From an uncultured Rikenellaceae bacterium (GTDB lineage Bacteria > Bacteroidota > Bacteroidia > Bacteroidales > Rikenellaceae), in NCBI GenBank assembly GCA_947176715.1, contig CAMWRR010000035.1, forward strand, positions 1 to 11,240: DNA of 11,240 nt, read 5' to 3'. Below the pieces are notes generated by a model, which worked only from the letters and a program-made list of their open reading frames with translations, was not told the DNA's origin and did no database searches. Each line of letters starts with the position of its first letter. The first letter of the stretch is position 1. Of the stretch, positions 1 to 6,136 are shown piece after piece. The translations under genes were made by a program, and so were the position numbers.

Positions 1-539
1 ACTATGGCGGCCGTGCCGTCTCCCCATTGGGCTATCACCTCGCCCACCCCTATGCCGCACACCACCGTTATACCCGGGGTCTGTGCAAGCACTCGTCTGA
101 CCGACTTTTTGTCGAGATGGTCGTAATGGTCGTGGCTTATAAGAAGATAATCTATCCCGGTGAATATCTTGGGGTCGACGGGCAGGCGGCTCTCCCGTCT
201 GACGAACGGGATGCTCCCGAATACCGGGTCGAAGAGAAACCTCTTGCCGTCGAGCTGCATGAAAAACGAACTGTGTCCCAGCCATACGAGCGCATCGCCG
301 TATATCTCGTCGAGGCTGTGCAACATGTTCACGGGCGGGTTCCACCTCTCGGCGCGTTTCTCGGCGCGTTGCGGATTGCCCGACAGACGCCATTTGAGTA
401 TGCTCCCTATGCCGTGGGAGAGGTTGCGCTCGTTGTTGAGAAAACGGCCTCTGAATGTGCGATTGCCGTTCCAGCGGCTCTTTATTGTGACGAGATCTTT
501 ATTGTGACGGTAATCTATATTTTTCCTTATCTTCTTCAT
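1..539 (-). CDS. MBL-fold metallo-hydrolase (UlaG/NAPE-PLD-like), 3' end outside the window
   Basis: Translating the minus strand from the ATG at 539-537 gives 179 open codons that run off the left edge; no stop is seen. Residues 86-91 read WLGHSS, the first conserved strand of the Lactamase_B_2 group. After FLFDPVFG (101-108) comes the metal-binding HxHxDH motif as SHDHYDHLD (H136, H138, D140, H141). This order is typical of metal-dependent hydrolases related to L-ascorbate-6-P lactonase UlaG and N-acyl-phosphatidylethanolamine phospholipase D. Family members are usually about 350 residues, so roughly half is missing here. No signal peptide is visible; the N-terminus is basic (MKKIRKN), suggesting a cytoplasmic protein. 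The substrate cannot be told from sequence. A TATCTTTG box at 563-556 would give a short leader and supports this start. The fold call is strong, the subfamily only moderate. Confidence 0.88.
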   Translation of the reverse strand, partial: MKKIRKNIDYRHNKDLVTIKSRWNGNRTFRGRFLNNERNLSHGIGSILKWRLSGNPQRAEKRAERWNPPVNMLHSLDEIYGDALVWLGHSSFFMQLDGKRFLFDPVFGSIPFVRRESRLPVDPKIFTGIDYLLISHDHYDHLDKKSVRRVLAQTPGITVVCGIGVGEVIAQWGDGTAAI

Positions 540-555
540 GGCATAGCCCTTTGTG

Positions 556-563
556 CAAAGATA
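556..563 (-). promoter_or_regulatory. Candidate -7 promoter box (TATCTTTG) of the MBL-fold gene
   Basis: On the minus strand TATCTTTG matches the Bacteroidetes -7 consensus TAnnTTTG and ends 16 nt before the ATG at 539. No TTTG is seen 19-21 nt upstream, so only half of the promoter matches. Confidence 0.45.
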
Positions 564-823
564 GCAAAAGCAGACTTATTTGTGTTTTCTTAAGATTGGC
601 GTATATAAGACGCAATCATACTATGCTATATATTATTTATCTACGCGGATTTGTGGTAAAAATTGTGTCTGCATATATTTTGCGACGAAAATACGCAGAG
701 CGGAAGATAACGTTAATTCGATATGGCAACGTATCGGTAATAACATAACGTGAGTTCGATGAAATTAATTCGGACGATATCGATACATTATTAATATCTT
801 CGTCCGGCAGGTATAAATACTTT

Positions 824-974
824 CCGCTTTCCCGGCCCTTACTTCGTGCGGGCCGAGCGGGCCGGAGCCTCCCCCACACGGAGGCTCGCAATATGTACCG
901 GCGATCATAGACTTTTCCGCTTATTTTACGCTGGCATACACTCCAACCCTCCACGCCCAATGCGGTCCCCCGCA
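824..974. other. GC-rich island with three hairpins; possible structured RNA, strand unknown
   Basis: Three inverted repeats lie in a row. The first is CCGCT (824-828) with AGCGG (856-860), enclosing CGGCCC (833-838) with GGGCCG (850-855). The second is a perfect 8-bp stem, GAGCCTCC (865-872) with GGAGGCTC (880-887), around a 7-nt loop. The third is TGCGG (961-965) with CCGCA (970-974). The island stands out sharply from AT-rich flanks, as seen with some noncoding RNAs. I do not recognise it as RNase P, tmRNA, SRP or 6S RNA, and no convincing promoter or terminator fixes its strand. A decayed gene or repeat element is equally possible. Confidence 0.35.
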
Positions 975-1149
975 GGCTCCGACCCGCTATCCATATCGCG
1001 TTTTTATCTGAGGTGTCTGTTATTTTTACGATATACACAAGATTATATCCATTAAAGGTTTCGTCGAATTTATGTCAATAAGGTAAATAGAGGTCTTAAA
1101 TCGTTCATCACGGCAATATCGAAAAACTTTCGACAAAAAACCTCAATTA

Positions 1150-1180
1150 TTTGTTTTATAATTTTTTTTTGCATATTTTG
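1150..1180 (+). promoter_or_regulatory. Weak promoter candidate for the C10-prodomain lipoprotein gene
   Basis: TTTG at 1150-1153 is followed by a 20-nt spacer and TATTTTG at 1174-1180. The spacing equals that of the two better promoters in this window, but the -7 box is one base shorter than TAnnTTTG. A run of ten T lies in the spacer. Transcription starting near 1188 would give a leader of about 135 nt containing the TGCCGGCA palindromes. Confidence 0.3.
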
Positions 1181-1194
1181 CGGAAAATAGTAAA

Positions 1195-1225
1195 TGCCGG
1201 CACGGATTCAGGTAAGATGCCGGCA
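1195..1225. repeat. Two identical palindromes TGCCGGCA, 23 bp apart; possible operator or leader hairpin
   Basis: TGCCGGCA occurs at 1195-1202 and 1218-1225, both inside a 10-bp direct repeat ATGCCGGCAC (1194-1203 and 1217-1226). Each copy is its own reverse complement, so each could bind a dimeric regulator. Their 23-bp spacing is close to two helical turns. In RNA the two copies could pair with each other as an 8-bp stem with a 15-nt loop. They sit just downstream of the weak promoter candidate and about 100 bp before the lipoprotein start. Confidence 0.4.
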
Positions 1226-1322
1226 CAAGCAAAGGAGGGTGTTTAGAAATTTTCTCTGTGTAGAAACGATTCACGACAGCCGATTGGAAAGACCTTTTAC
1301 AAACCTTTCAAAATCTATCGCC

Positions 1323-2135
1323 ATGAAAACACGACAAACAGTGTGGCATGATACCGCACGACAAATCGGCATCCACATATTATTCTTAGTCCCATTATGC
1401 GTACTTCTTTCCTGTGCAAAATCGGAAATAGGCGATGATGCGGCGCCGGGCGTGAGAATATCCTACATGAGCGACGCGGTAATCGGCGATGACGGCAGAG
1501 AGATGACCGCCAAGGAAAATTTCATCCTGAGGTTGGATGCGGAGGCTCGCGGCAATTATCGCATTTCCGACAAGGAGGCGGTGAACACCGTGCTATCGTT
1601 CACATCGGGCGGCGTACAGACATTTTCCGCCGACGGGATAAACATCAAAGATATCAAACCCTTGCGCGACCGGCCCGTGATGCTCGCGGTCGCCGGAAAC
1701 ACCCTCTCTCCCGTATCGCCGTTGGTGATAGAGTTCGACAGCCCCGAGGGTGACGGCTTCGCCGTATGTTCGGGCGACAAACGGTATGAAAAGGTGTTTT
1801 GCTATGTACCTAAAGGAAATATAACGGACACACTTGATATAGAGATGCTCAAACACTTCTATCGCTCGGTAGAGTACGACATAACCGATTCTATTGTAAA
1901 ATTCAACGCACAAGTGGATTCGTTGCATGCGTTAGGGCGTAGCGCAACTTATTCGTATTCGATATGTCCCGAACATGGCACAGGTCTGCAAGACGGAATG
2001 TTTTGTATGGGAGAGGAATATGTTGAAATGGATAAATATGAGAAAGATCTTGACCTAAAGATAAAATGGGGCCAATTATATCCATATAATAAATACATGG
2101 AAGTTCTGACGGGCTTTATGATTATGAAAACTTGA
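1323..2135 (+). CDS. Lipoprotein resembling the prodomain of a C10 (streptopain-like) protease; catalytic domain missing
   Basis: Starting at the ATG at 1323 the product has 270 residues. An upstream in-frame ATG at 1194 would put 43 non-signal-like residues before the signal. Residues 1-30 form a lipoprotein signal ending LLS-C31, so the protein is probably lipid-anchored. Residues 133-170 (PLVIEFD, then GFAVCSGDKRY at 145-155, then YVPKGNI) resemble the conserved core of the Spi/C10 prodomain, where GFVIVSADDR followed by an AYS..G..F pattern is typical. Residues 245-257 include KWGQ (248-251) and PYN (254-256), like the start of mature C10 proteases. The protein then ends at residue 270, before the expected catalytic Cys (GCVA-type motif) and His; full C10 proteases run hundreds of residues further. 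It may be a decayed protease or a stand-alone inhibitor-like lipoprotein. It is followed 74 bp later by another lipoprotein gene, probably co-transcribed. Confidence 0.7.
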   Translation: MKTRQTVWHDTARQIGIHILFLVPLCVLLSCAKSEIGDDAAPGVRISYMSDAVIGDDGREMTAKENFILRLDAEARGNYRISDKEAVNTVLSFTSGGVQTFSADGINIKDIKPLRDRPVMLAVAGNTLSPVSPLVIEFDSPEGDGFAVCSGDKRYEKVFCYVPKGNITDTLDIEMLKHFYRSVEYDITDSIVKFNAQVDSLHALGRSATYSYSICPEHGTGLQDGMFCMGEEYVEMDKYEKDLDLKIKWGQLYPYNKYMEVLTGFMIMKT

Positions 2136-2209
2136 AACCGGAGAGGAACATGTATTACGATACTGTCATTACTATCATACAATTCTTTTAAACCGTAAAA
2201 TTAGTAGCC

Positions 2210-3013
2210 ATGAAAAAATTACTCATAATATTGTCTCTGTCCGCTCTGGTTTTCGGATGTGACAAACACGACAACGACTATAAAAAAAATATACCTGACG
2301 GTAGCAACACATCGAAACCTGAAGAACCCGAAGAGAAACCACCTTTCGGGTATACACTGGAAGATCTCAACTGGGCGATGACCAATACGGGAGTTGATGG
2401 AGAGTCTAATCCCAACTATCGTAACGTAACCCGTTTCATACAAGGATACATGACTGTAACCGATGTCAACATTTCCGGACGGGTACTATCCTACGGATAT
2501 GTCATTGACCTTATGTTCGAGGGCCCCACTATCAAGGGAGGACCCGATAAGGACTCCCCTTGCGATGACGGTTTCAACGAAGTGGCGGACGAATATGGCG
2601 ATACATATGGACAGTACGATGCCGTACGTGCCATATTTATCGACAATCCGGTAATAGTCGCATGTAACAATATTAAATATTATGTCTACACCGTCGGCAA
2701 AGACTATGACGATGCACATGCGAACGGAGGTCTTTTGAATGATATTGTAACATACAACTACAACGAACGAGACTATCGTCGCGCTATCGGAGTAGGTCCG
2801 TGGACCGAGACAAAAATGATCGAAGCAGAGTCGAACTTAATGGAATACGATAAAGTTGACAAAACGATGTTATCGGTAGAAGGCAATTCTTTGACATTAC
2901 CGTTCCCTGCCAACGCAGATACATACACATTCCGTATAGTGGCCAAAAACGGGGAGAAGATACTTTGCGACAAAGTCATAGAGGACATAGAGCTTCCCGC
3001 CCGCATAAAATAG
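2210..3013 (+). CDS. Lipoprotein of unknown function
   Basis: The product has 267 residues. It has a short lipoprotein signal with lipobox LVFG-C17, then a charged linker rich in Pro and Glu (about residues 34-46) of the kind that spaces a domain from the membrane, and then a soluble acidic domain of about 220 residues rich in Asp, Tyr and Asn. I do not recognise the domain. The Cys residues after the lipobox are few and scattered, with no metal or catalytic motif evident. The ATG at 2210 is supported by the signal peptide directly after it; no Shine-Dalgarno is present, as usual in this phylum. It follows the C10-prodomain lipoprotein on the same strand and ends 18 bp before a strong terminator, so the pair is probably one transcript. 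A role as inhibitor or partner of a C10-type protease is a guess from context only. Confidence 0.85.
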   Translation: MKKLLIILSLSALVFGCDKHDNDYKKNIPDGSNTSKPEEPEEKPPFGYTLEDLNWAMTNTGVDGESNPNYRNVTRFIQGYMTVTDVNISGRVLSYGYVIDLMFEGPTIKGGPDKDSPCDDGFNEVADEYGDTYGQYDAVRAIFIDNPVIVACNNIKYYVYTVGKDYDDAHANGGLLNDIVTYNYNERDYRRAIGVGPWTETKMIEAESNLMEYDKVDKTMLSVEGNSLTLPFPANADTYTFRIVAKNGEKILCDKVIEDIELPARIK

Positions 3014-3031
3014 AATAGGACCCTTAATATA

Positions 3032-3069
3032 ACGAGGTGTGTTCCGTGATGAACATACCTCGTTTTTTT
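3032..3069 (+). terminator. Strong intrinsic terminator after the two lipoprotein genes
   Basis: ACGAGGTGTGTTC (3032-3044) pairs with GAACATACCTCGT (3051-3063) over 13 bp with one G-T pair and a 6-nt loop, followed by a run of seven T (3063-3069). It ends plus-strand transcription from the lipoprotein genes. The minus-strand GtrA gene ends at 3087 and reads into the same hairpin, but without a good T run on that side. Confidence 0.9.
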
Positions 3070-3086
3070 ATGTCCTACATGTCCCA

Positions 3087-3575
3087 CTATTCGGCGATAT
3101 GGCCGCGGAAAGAGAAGTTTTTCTGCAACAGGTAGCTTACTAACACCGTAACGACGGTAAGCAGGGCATTGGCTACGGAGGGATATACGCCCAAAACCTC
3201 CACCAACAGTTTTAGCCCGGAATATTTGATCGCGATATTGAGCACCACCACCATGAAATACCGTCCGCCTTGCGTTACCGTGCGAAGCGGGGAGTTACGG
3301 AACGACACGTTGCGTGCCAACCACAAGCCGGTAAGGAATGTTATGGGAAAGGCCGTGAGAAACGCGGCTATCTCGGGCGACACTACGACAGGCCCAAGAA
3401 CCAAATTCCGTTTTGCATACAGAAAGTTGTAAAACAGAAAGTAGAGGACCATATCGAACACCATGTTGACCCCGCCGCACACGGCGTAACGGAACGTCTG
3501 ACGGGGAACTATGCGCGACAGCTGCGGCAGGTACAACCTGTCGATAACGGTTATTATCGCCTGACTGATAGCCAT
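3087..3575 (-). CDS. GtrA-family membrane protein
   Basis: The product has 162 residues with four predicted membrane helices (about 28-50, 67-88, 104-126 and 132-150). FRYAVCGGVNMVFDMVLYF (28-46) and the closing YLLQKNFSFR (148-157) are typical of GtrA-like proteins (PF04138). This family is linked to moving or flipping polyprenol-phosphate-bound sugars across the inner membrane for surface glycan modification. Length and helix number fit the family. No sugar-transferase partner lies beside it, so the glycan is unknown. It starts 44 bp after the stop of the transporter gene on the same strand. A TAAATTTG box lies 4 nt before the ATG, which would give an almost leaderless mRNA if it is used. 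Otherwise it is co-transcribed with the upstream gene. Confidence 0.9.
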   Translation of the reverse strand: MAISQAIITVIDRLYLPQLSRIVPRQTFRYAVCGGVNMVFDMVLYFLFYNFLYAKRNLVLGPVVVSPEIAAFLTAFPITFLTGLWLARNVSFRNSPLRTVTQGGRYFMVVVLNIAIKYSGLKLLVEVLGVYPSVANALLTVVTVLVSYLLQKNFSFRGHIAE

Positions 3576-3579
3576 GCCG

Positions 3580-3587
3580 CAAATTTA
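3580..3587 (-). promoter_or_regulatory. Candidate -7 box (TAAATTTG) directly before the GtrA gene
   Basis: On the minus strand TAAATTTG matches TAnnTTTG and ends 4 nt before the ATG at 3575. No -33 TTTG is seen at 19-21 nt. Just upstream are a 7-T run (minus strand, 3597-3591) and a weak 4-bp hairpin (3617-3602), which could be a poor terminator of the transporter gene. Chance occurrence is quite possible. Confidence 0.35.
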
Positions 3588-3619
3588 GTTAAAAAAAGGG
3601 AACGGACCTCGTACCGTCG

Positions 3620-4900
3620 TTATGCCCACATGGGTTTGAGAAGTCCGAAGAAGAGACATGCGAATATCAGCGTCACTATTATGTTGAACGTCTGTGCACC
3701 GAGAAATGCCCAGAGTGCGTTGCGGTTCTCTCTCGATACTATGTCTTTGAGGCGTGTGTCGAGACCTATGCATACGAACGCCAGCGAGAAGAACAGCGTG
3801 GAGAACATCTTGGCCACCCCCGGCTCCATCAGCTTGCCTTTGTCGGAGAGTGTGAAGAGCCCGCCCGACTGGCAGAGGCTGAATACGAGCGATGCCGCCA
3901 CGAAGCCTATTATGAATTTGGGGAACTTCTCCCACACTATGCCGAACGAGGGGCGATTGCCGCTTCCGTTACGTGCCGAGAGCCAAAGGGCTATGAAGAA
4001 CGCCACCACCCCTATGAGCACGTTCTGCGCGGCCTTTATGATGACGGCGTGCTGGTTGGCTACCGGCCCCACTATGGTGCTCGACGCCGCCACGCCCGAG
4101 GTGGTGTCTATGGTGCCGCCTATCCATGCTCCGGCCACCTCCTGCACCACCTGCTGGTCGGTGAATATCATGGGCAGAACGGTGTTGGCGAGCCACGGCA
4201 TGAGGTAGATCATCGGTACTACCACTATCAGCACCAACGATACCAAGTATGAGAGCTTCCTGTCGTCGCCGCCCGCCACGCGCGCCGCCGTTATGCAGGC
4301 CGAGACGCCGCAGATGGATACGCCGCTGGATAGTATCATGGCGGTGCGCTCGTCCACCTTGAGGCGACGTGCCAGCCAGAACGCGAAGAACCACACTACG
4401 GCCACCACCACGCAAGCCTGCAACAGTCCGAAGATACCCGATTTCATCACATCGCTGAAGAGTATGGTGGCACCGAGACATACCACGCCTATCTTTATGT
4501 AGAATTCGCCCTGTATTGCCGGCTTCATCCACTCGGGCACATGCCACAGGTTGCGTATCAGAAGACCGAATATCACCGAGAAGAATACCGACTCGAAGCC
4601 GAAATACGCCACCTGCGGTATCTTGGCCACCATCTGCGCCAGCAACGAGAGGGCGAATACCACGGCGAACGACGGCAATATACCCTTTACGGTGCGTCTC
4701 AGCATGAGCGACCCCGCATAGAGCACGGCCAGACATATCGCGAACAGCAACGCTATGTTGTACCACGCCACGCTCCCCACCAGTGTGGAGGGTACGCTGG
4801 GTAGATACCTCGCGGCGAAGAGCGCCGCTGCCAACAACGGTATGGACATCCATACCACCACCCAGTCTTCGGTGCGGAGTTTCTCAATGAAGTTTTTCAT
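3620..4900 (-). CDS. YeiH/UPF0324-family membrane protein, putative sulfate exporter type
   Basis: The product has 426 residues and is strongly hydrophobic, with about ten predicted membrane segments and no cleavable signal. The segment from FGLLIRN (111-117) to GEFYIKIGVVCLGATILF (131-148) and the motif SSGVSICGVSACITA (191-205) match the pattern of the YeiH/UPF0324 group (conserved hypothetical 698), often annotated as putative sulfate exporters. GAWIGGTIDTTSGVAAS (257-273) fits the second conserved block. E. coli YeiH is about 350 residues, so this member is longer, partly from an N-terminal extension of about 70 residues containing extra helices. The transported substrate is not proven for most of the family and no sulfur-metabolism gene is nearby. 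The GtrA gene follows by 44 bp. The ATG at 4900 is the first in frame and begins with a hydrophilic stretch; no clear promoter was found. Confidence 0.85.
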   Translation of the reverse strand: MKNFIEKLRTEDWVVVWMSIPLLAAALFAARYLPSVPSTLVGSVAWYNIALLFAICLAVLYAGSLMLRRTVKGILPSFAVVFALSLLAQMVAKIPQVAYFGFESVFFSVIFGLLIRNLWHVPEWMKPAIQGEFYIKIGVVCLGATILFSDVMKSGIFGLLQACVVVAVVWFFAFWLARRLKVDERTAMILSSGVSICGVSACITAARVAGGDDRKLSYLVSLVLIVVVPMIYLMPWLANTVLPMIFTDQQVVQEVAGAWIGGTIDTTSGVAASSTIVGPVANQHAVIIKAAQNVLIGVVAFFIALWLSARNGSGNRPSFGIVWEKFPKFIIGFVAASLVFSLCQSGGLFTLSDKGKLMEPGVAKMFSTLFFSLAFVCIGLDTRLKDIVSRENRNALWAFLGAQTFNIIVTLIFACLFFGLLKPMWA

Positions 4901-5302
4901 CTGTTATCGCGTTTTATCGGTTACTTGTAGCCCCGTGCGGCTGTCGGAAACATCGTCCGTCAGCTTGTCGGAGTGCTCCGTTATCTCTCCTCTCGCCGTA
5001 TAACGGTCGGGCCGGGCGAGAGCCGTTTCAGGCGGTAAAATTCGTAAATAGCCCGCAACCGGACAATACGCGAAAATACCTAAAAGATACTGACAGAGGT
5101 TCGTTTTAGATGTTGTTGTGACTGTGTGCCAGCCTGTTATGCGTCGAAGGGCGTGCGGTTTGTCCGGGAGGGCTGTTTTGCTTCCGGACGGCGGTCAGAG
5201 GGTCGCCGCCGGGGGAGGCATGCCCACTGCAGGGGGCGGCCCTACGATGCCTCCCGTCCTGTGCTCGGGCGTGTTACGACATCGGCAGGGGGCATAGGTT
5301 GT
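4901..5302. other. Divergent intergenic stretch with three hairpins
   Basis: It lies between the minus-strand transporter and the plus-strand M15 peptidase. Perfect 8-bp arms pair at 4990-4997 and 5015-5022. A 9-bp stem with one G-T pair joins 5162-5170 and 5181-5189. Perfect 9-bp arms GGGAGGCAT (5213-5221) and ATGCCTCCC (5247-5255) follow. The last two lie upstream of the M15 promoter, so they are not in its mRNA. They may belong to a small RNA or a decayed element. The plus-strand frame open through here from 5126 gives a basic, Gly/Arg-rich peptide with no signal and is not treated as coding. No tRNA was found. Confidence 0.5.
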
Positions 5303-5334
5303 TTTGGCGGAACGGGCGATATGGCCTATCTTTA
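5303..5334 (+). promoter_or_regulatory. Promoter of the M15 peptidase gene (TTTG-N20-TATCTTTA)
   Basis: TTTG at 5303-5306, a 20-nt spacer and TATCTTTA at 5327-5334 fit the Bacteroidetes -33/-7 pattern except for the last base of the -7 box. The transcript would start near 5340, about 14 nt before the chosen ATG at 5354. This rules against the upstream in-frame ATGs at 5126 and 5321. Confidence 0.65.
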
Positions 5335-5353
5335 CCGCAATAAACGATATGTT

Positions 5354-6067
5354 ATGAGAGGTGTTTTCGTGTTTTTTGCATGTATGGTCATGTCTCTGTC
5401 CGCCTCGGGGCAGGTGGGCGACGGGCCGGGGAGTCGGCGGCCCGCAGATACGGTGTCTATGCGTCAGGTGGAGCTGTTCGGCGTAGACAGATGGTTCTAT
5501 GTCAAGGAGATAGATGCGGAGGTCTTTGCGAGAATATACGGCAGGTCGTATAAACACGACTGCACCGTCCCGCTCTCCGACCTCAGATACCTGCGTGCCC
5601 TGCATTACGATGCCGACGGACGCATACTCGTGGGCGAGATGGTCTGCAACAAGGCCATAAGCGATGATGTGGCGGCTGTTTTGAGGGCGTTGTTCGAGGC
5701 CCGTTATCCTATCGAACGCATGGTGCTTATCGACGAATACGATGCCGACGACGAGCGTTCGATGGCTGCCGACAACTCCTCGTCGTTCAATTTCAGATAC
5801 ATATCGGGTACGAACAAGCTCTCCAATCACAGCTATGGCATGGCGGTGGATATCAATCCGTTATACAACCCATACGTAAGAGAGCGCAACGGTGTCACGA
5901 TAGTGGAGCCTGCGTGCGGGGAGCCGTATGCGGACAGAGATCGCGATTTCGTCTATAAGATAGAGCGGGGCGACATCTGCTATCGCGAGTTCGTAAAGCG
6001 CGGCTTCGTGTGGGGCGGAGACTGGACGAGCCTCAAAGACTACCAACATTTCGAGAAACGACGCTGA
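5354..6067 (+). CDS. Exported M15-family peptidase (L-Ala-D-Glu / D-Ala-D-Ala peptidase-like)
   Basis: From the ATG at 5354 the product has 237 residues. Residues 1-19 form a signal peptide (hydrophobic FVFFACMVMSL, then SASG-Q), so it is exported. The zinc site is visible: SNHSYGMAVD (157-166) gives H159 and D166, and DYQHFE (229-234) gives the Asp-x-x-His pair with D229 as likely catalytic acid/base and H232 as third ligand. GFVWGGDW (217-224) before it is typical of the M15C/VanY-like group that cuts peptidoglycan stem peptides (endolysin Ply500-like L-alanyl-D-glutamate peptidases). All metal ligands are present, so it should be active. Likely role is peptidoglycan trimming or recycling in the periplasm; the exact bond is inferred. 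Promoter spacing and the signal peptide decide this start. The GH84 gene follows but has its own promoter. Confidence 0.88.
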   Translation: MRGVFVFFACMVMSLSASGQVGDGPGSRRPADTVSMRQVELFGVDRWFYVKEIDAEVFARIYGRSYKHDCTVPLSDLRYLRALHYDADGRILVGEMVCNKAISDDVAAVLRALFEARYPIERMVLIDEYDADDERSMAADNSSSFNFRYISGTNKLSNHSYGMAVDINPLYNPYVRERNGVTIVEPACGEPYADRDRDFVYKIERGDICYREFVKRGFVWGGDWTSLKDYQHFEKRR

Positions 6068-6081
6068 CCCCGGTTGCGGAG

Positions 6082-6113
6082 TTTGGATATGGCGTTGCGA
6101 ACGGTTATATTTG
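6082..6113 (+). promoter_or_regulatory. Consensus Bacteroidetes promoter of the GH84 gene (TTTG-N20-TATATTTG)
   Basis: TTTG at 6082-6085, a 20-nt spacer and TATATTTG at 6106-6113 match the -33/-7 consensus fully. It begins 15 bp after the M15 stop. Initiation near 6119 gives a leader of about 18 nt to the ATG at 6137 and excludes the upstream in-frame ATG at 6074, which would lie before the promoter. Confidence 0.85.
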
Positions 6114-6136
6114 TATATCCATTAAAATACAATATC

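Larger units (their letters stand above)
564..1322. other. Long gene-poor, mostly AT-rich intergenic stretch
   Basis: The MBL gene on the minus strand and the lipoprotein gene on the plus strand diverge from here. No reading frame in it has recognisable protein features. It is AT-rich apart from a GC-rich island near 824-974 that holds several hairpins. Near 1150-1190 there is a T-rich run with a promoter-like pattern, followed by a pair of identical palindromes (1195-1225). The stretch is much longer than the other gaps here, so it may contain an unrecognised RNA, a decayed gene or regulatory sites. Confidence 0.6.

Noticed and set aside
27..593. Plus-strand open frame of 188 codons at the left edge
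   Set aside because: It is the antisense shadow of the MBL-fold gene, whose minus-strand frame carries the HxHxDH motif.
637..1038. Minus-strand open frame of 133 codons in the long intergenic gap
   Set aside because: It crosses the hairpin island and AT-rich DNA with abrupt composition changes, has no signal, domain or familiar motif, and no promoter fits it.
1042..1078. Sigma-70-like TTGACA and TATAAT on the minus strand
   Set aside because: The spacing is 25 bp, far from 17 bp, and this phylum uses a different promoter type.
1119..1133. Hairpin TCGAAA-AAC-TTTCGA
   Set aside because: It is a 6-bp stem with a 3-nt loop and no T run on either strand in the right place, so it is not a convincing terminator.
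1232..1238. Shine-Dalgarno-like AAGGAGG
   Set aside because: No start codon follows at a usable distance, and genes in this phylum rarely use such sites.
1194..1322. N-terminal extension of the C10-prodomain lipoprotein from an earlier ATG
   Set aside because: The lipoprotein signal begins at 1323, and the earlier ATG lies inside the palindromic repeat.
3270..4208. Plus-strand open frame of 312 codons
   Set aside because: It is a shadow opposite the GtrA and transporter genes; its translation lacks any domain, while the minus-strand frames show clear membrane families.
5126..5353. N-terminal extension of the M15 peptidase from an earlier ATG
   Set aside because: It would precede the promoter at 5303-5334 and add a basic, Gly/Arg-rich segment before a normal signal peptide.
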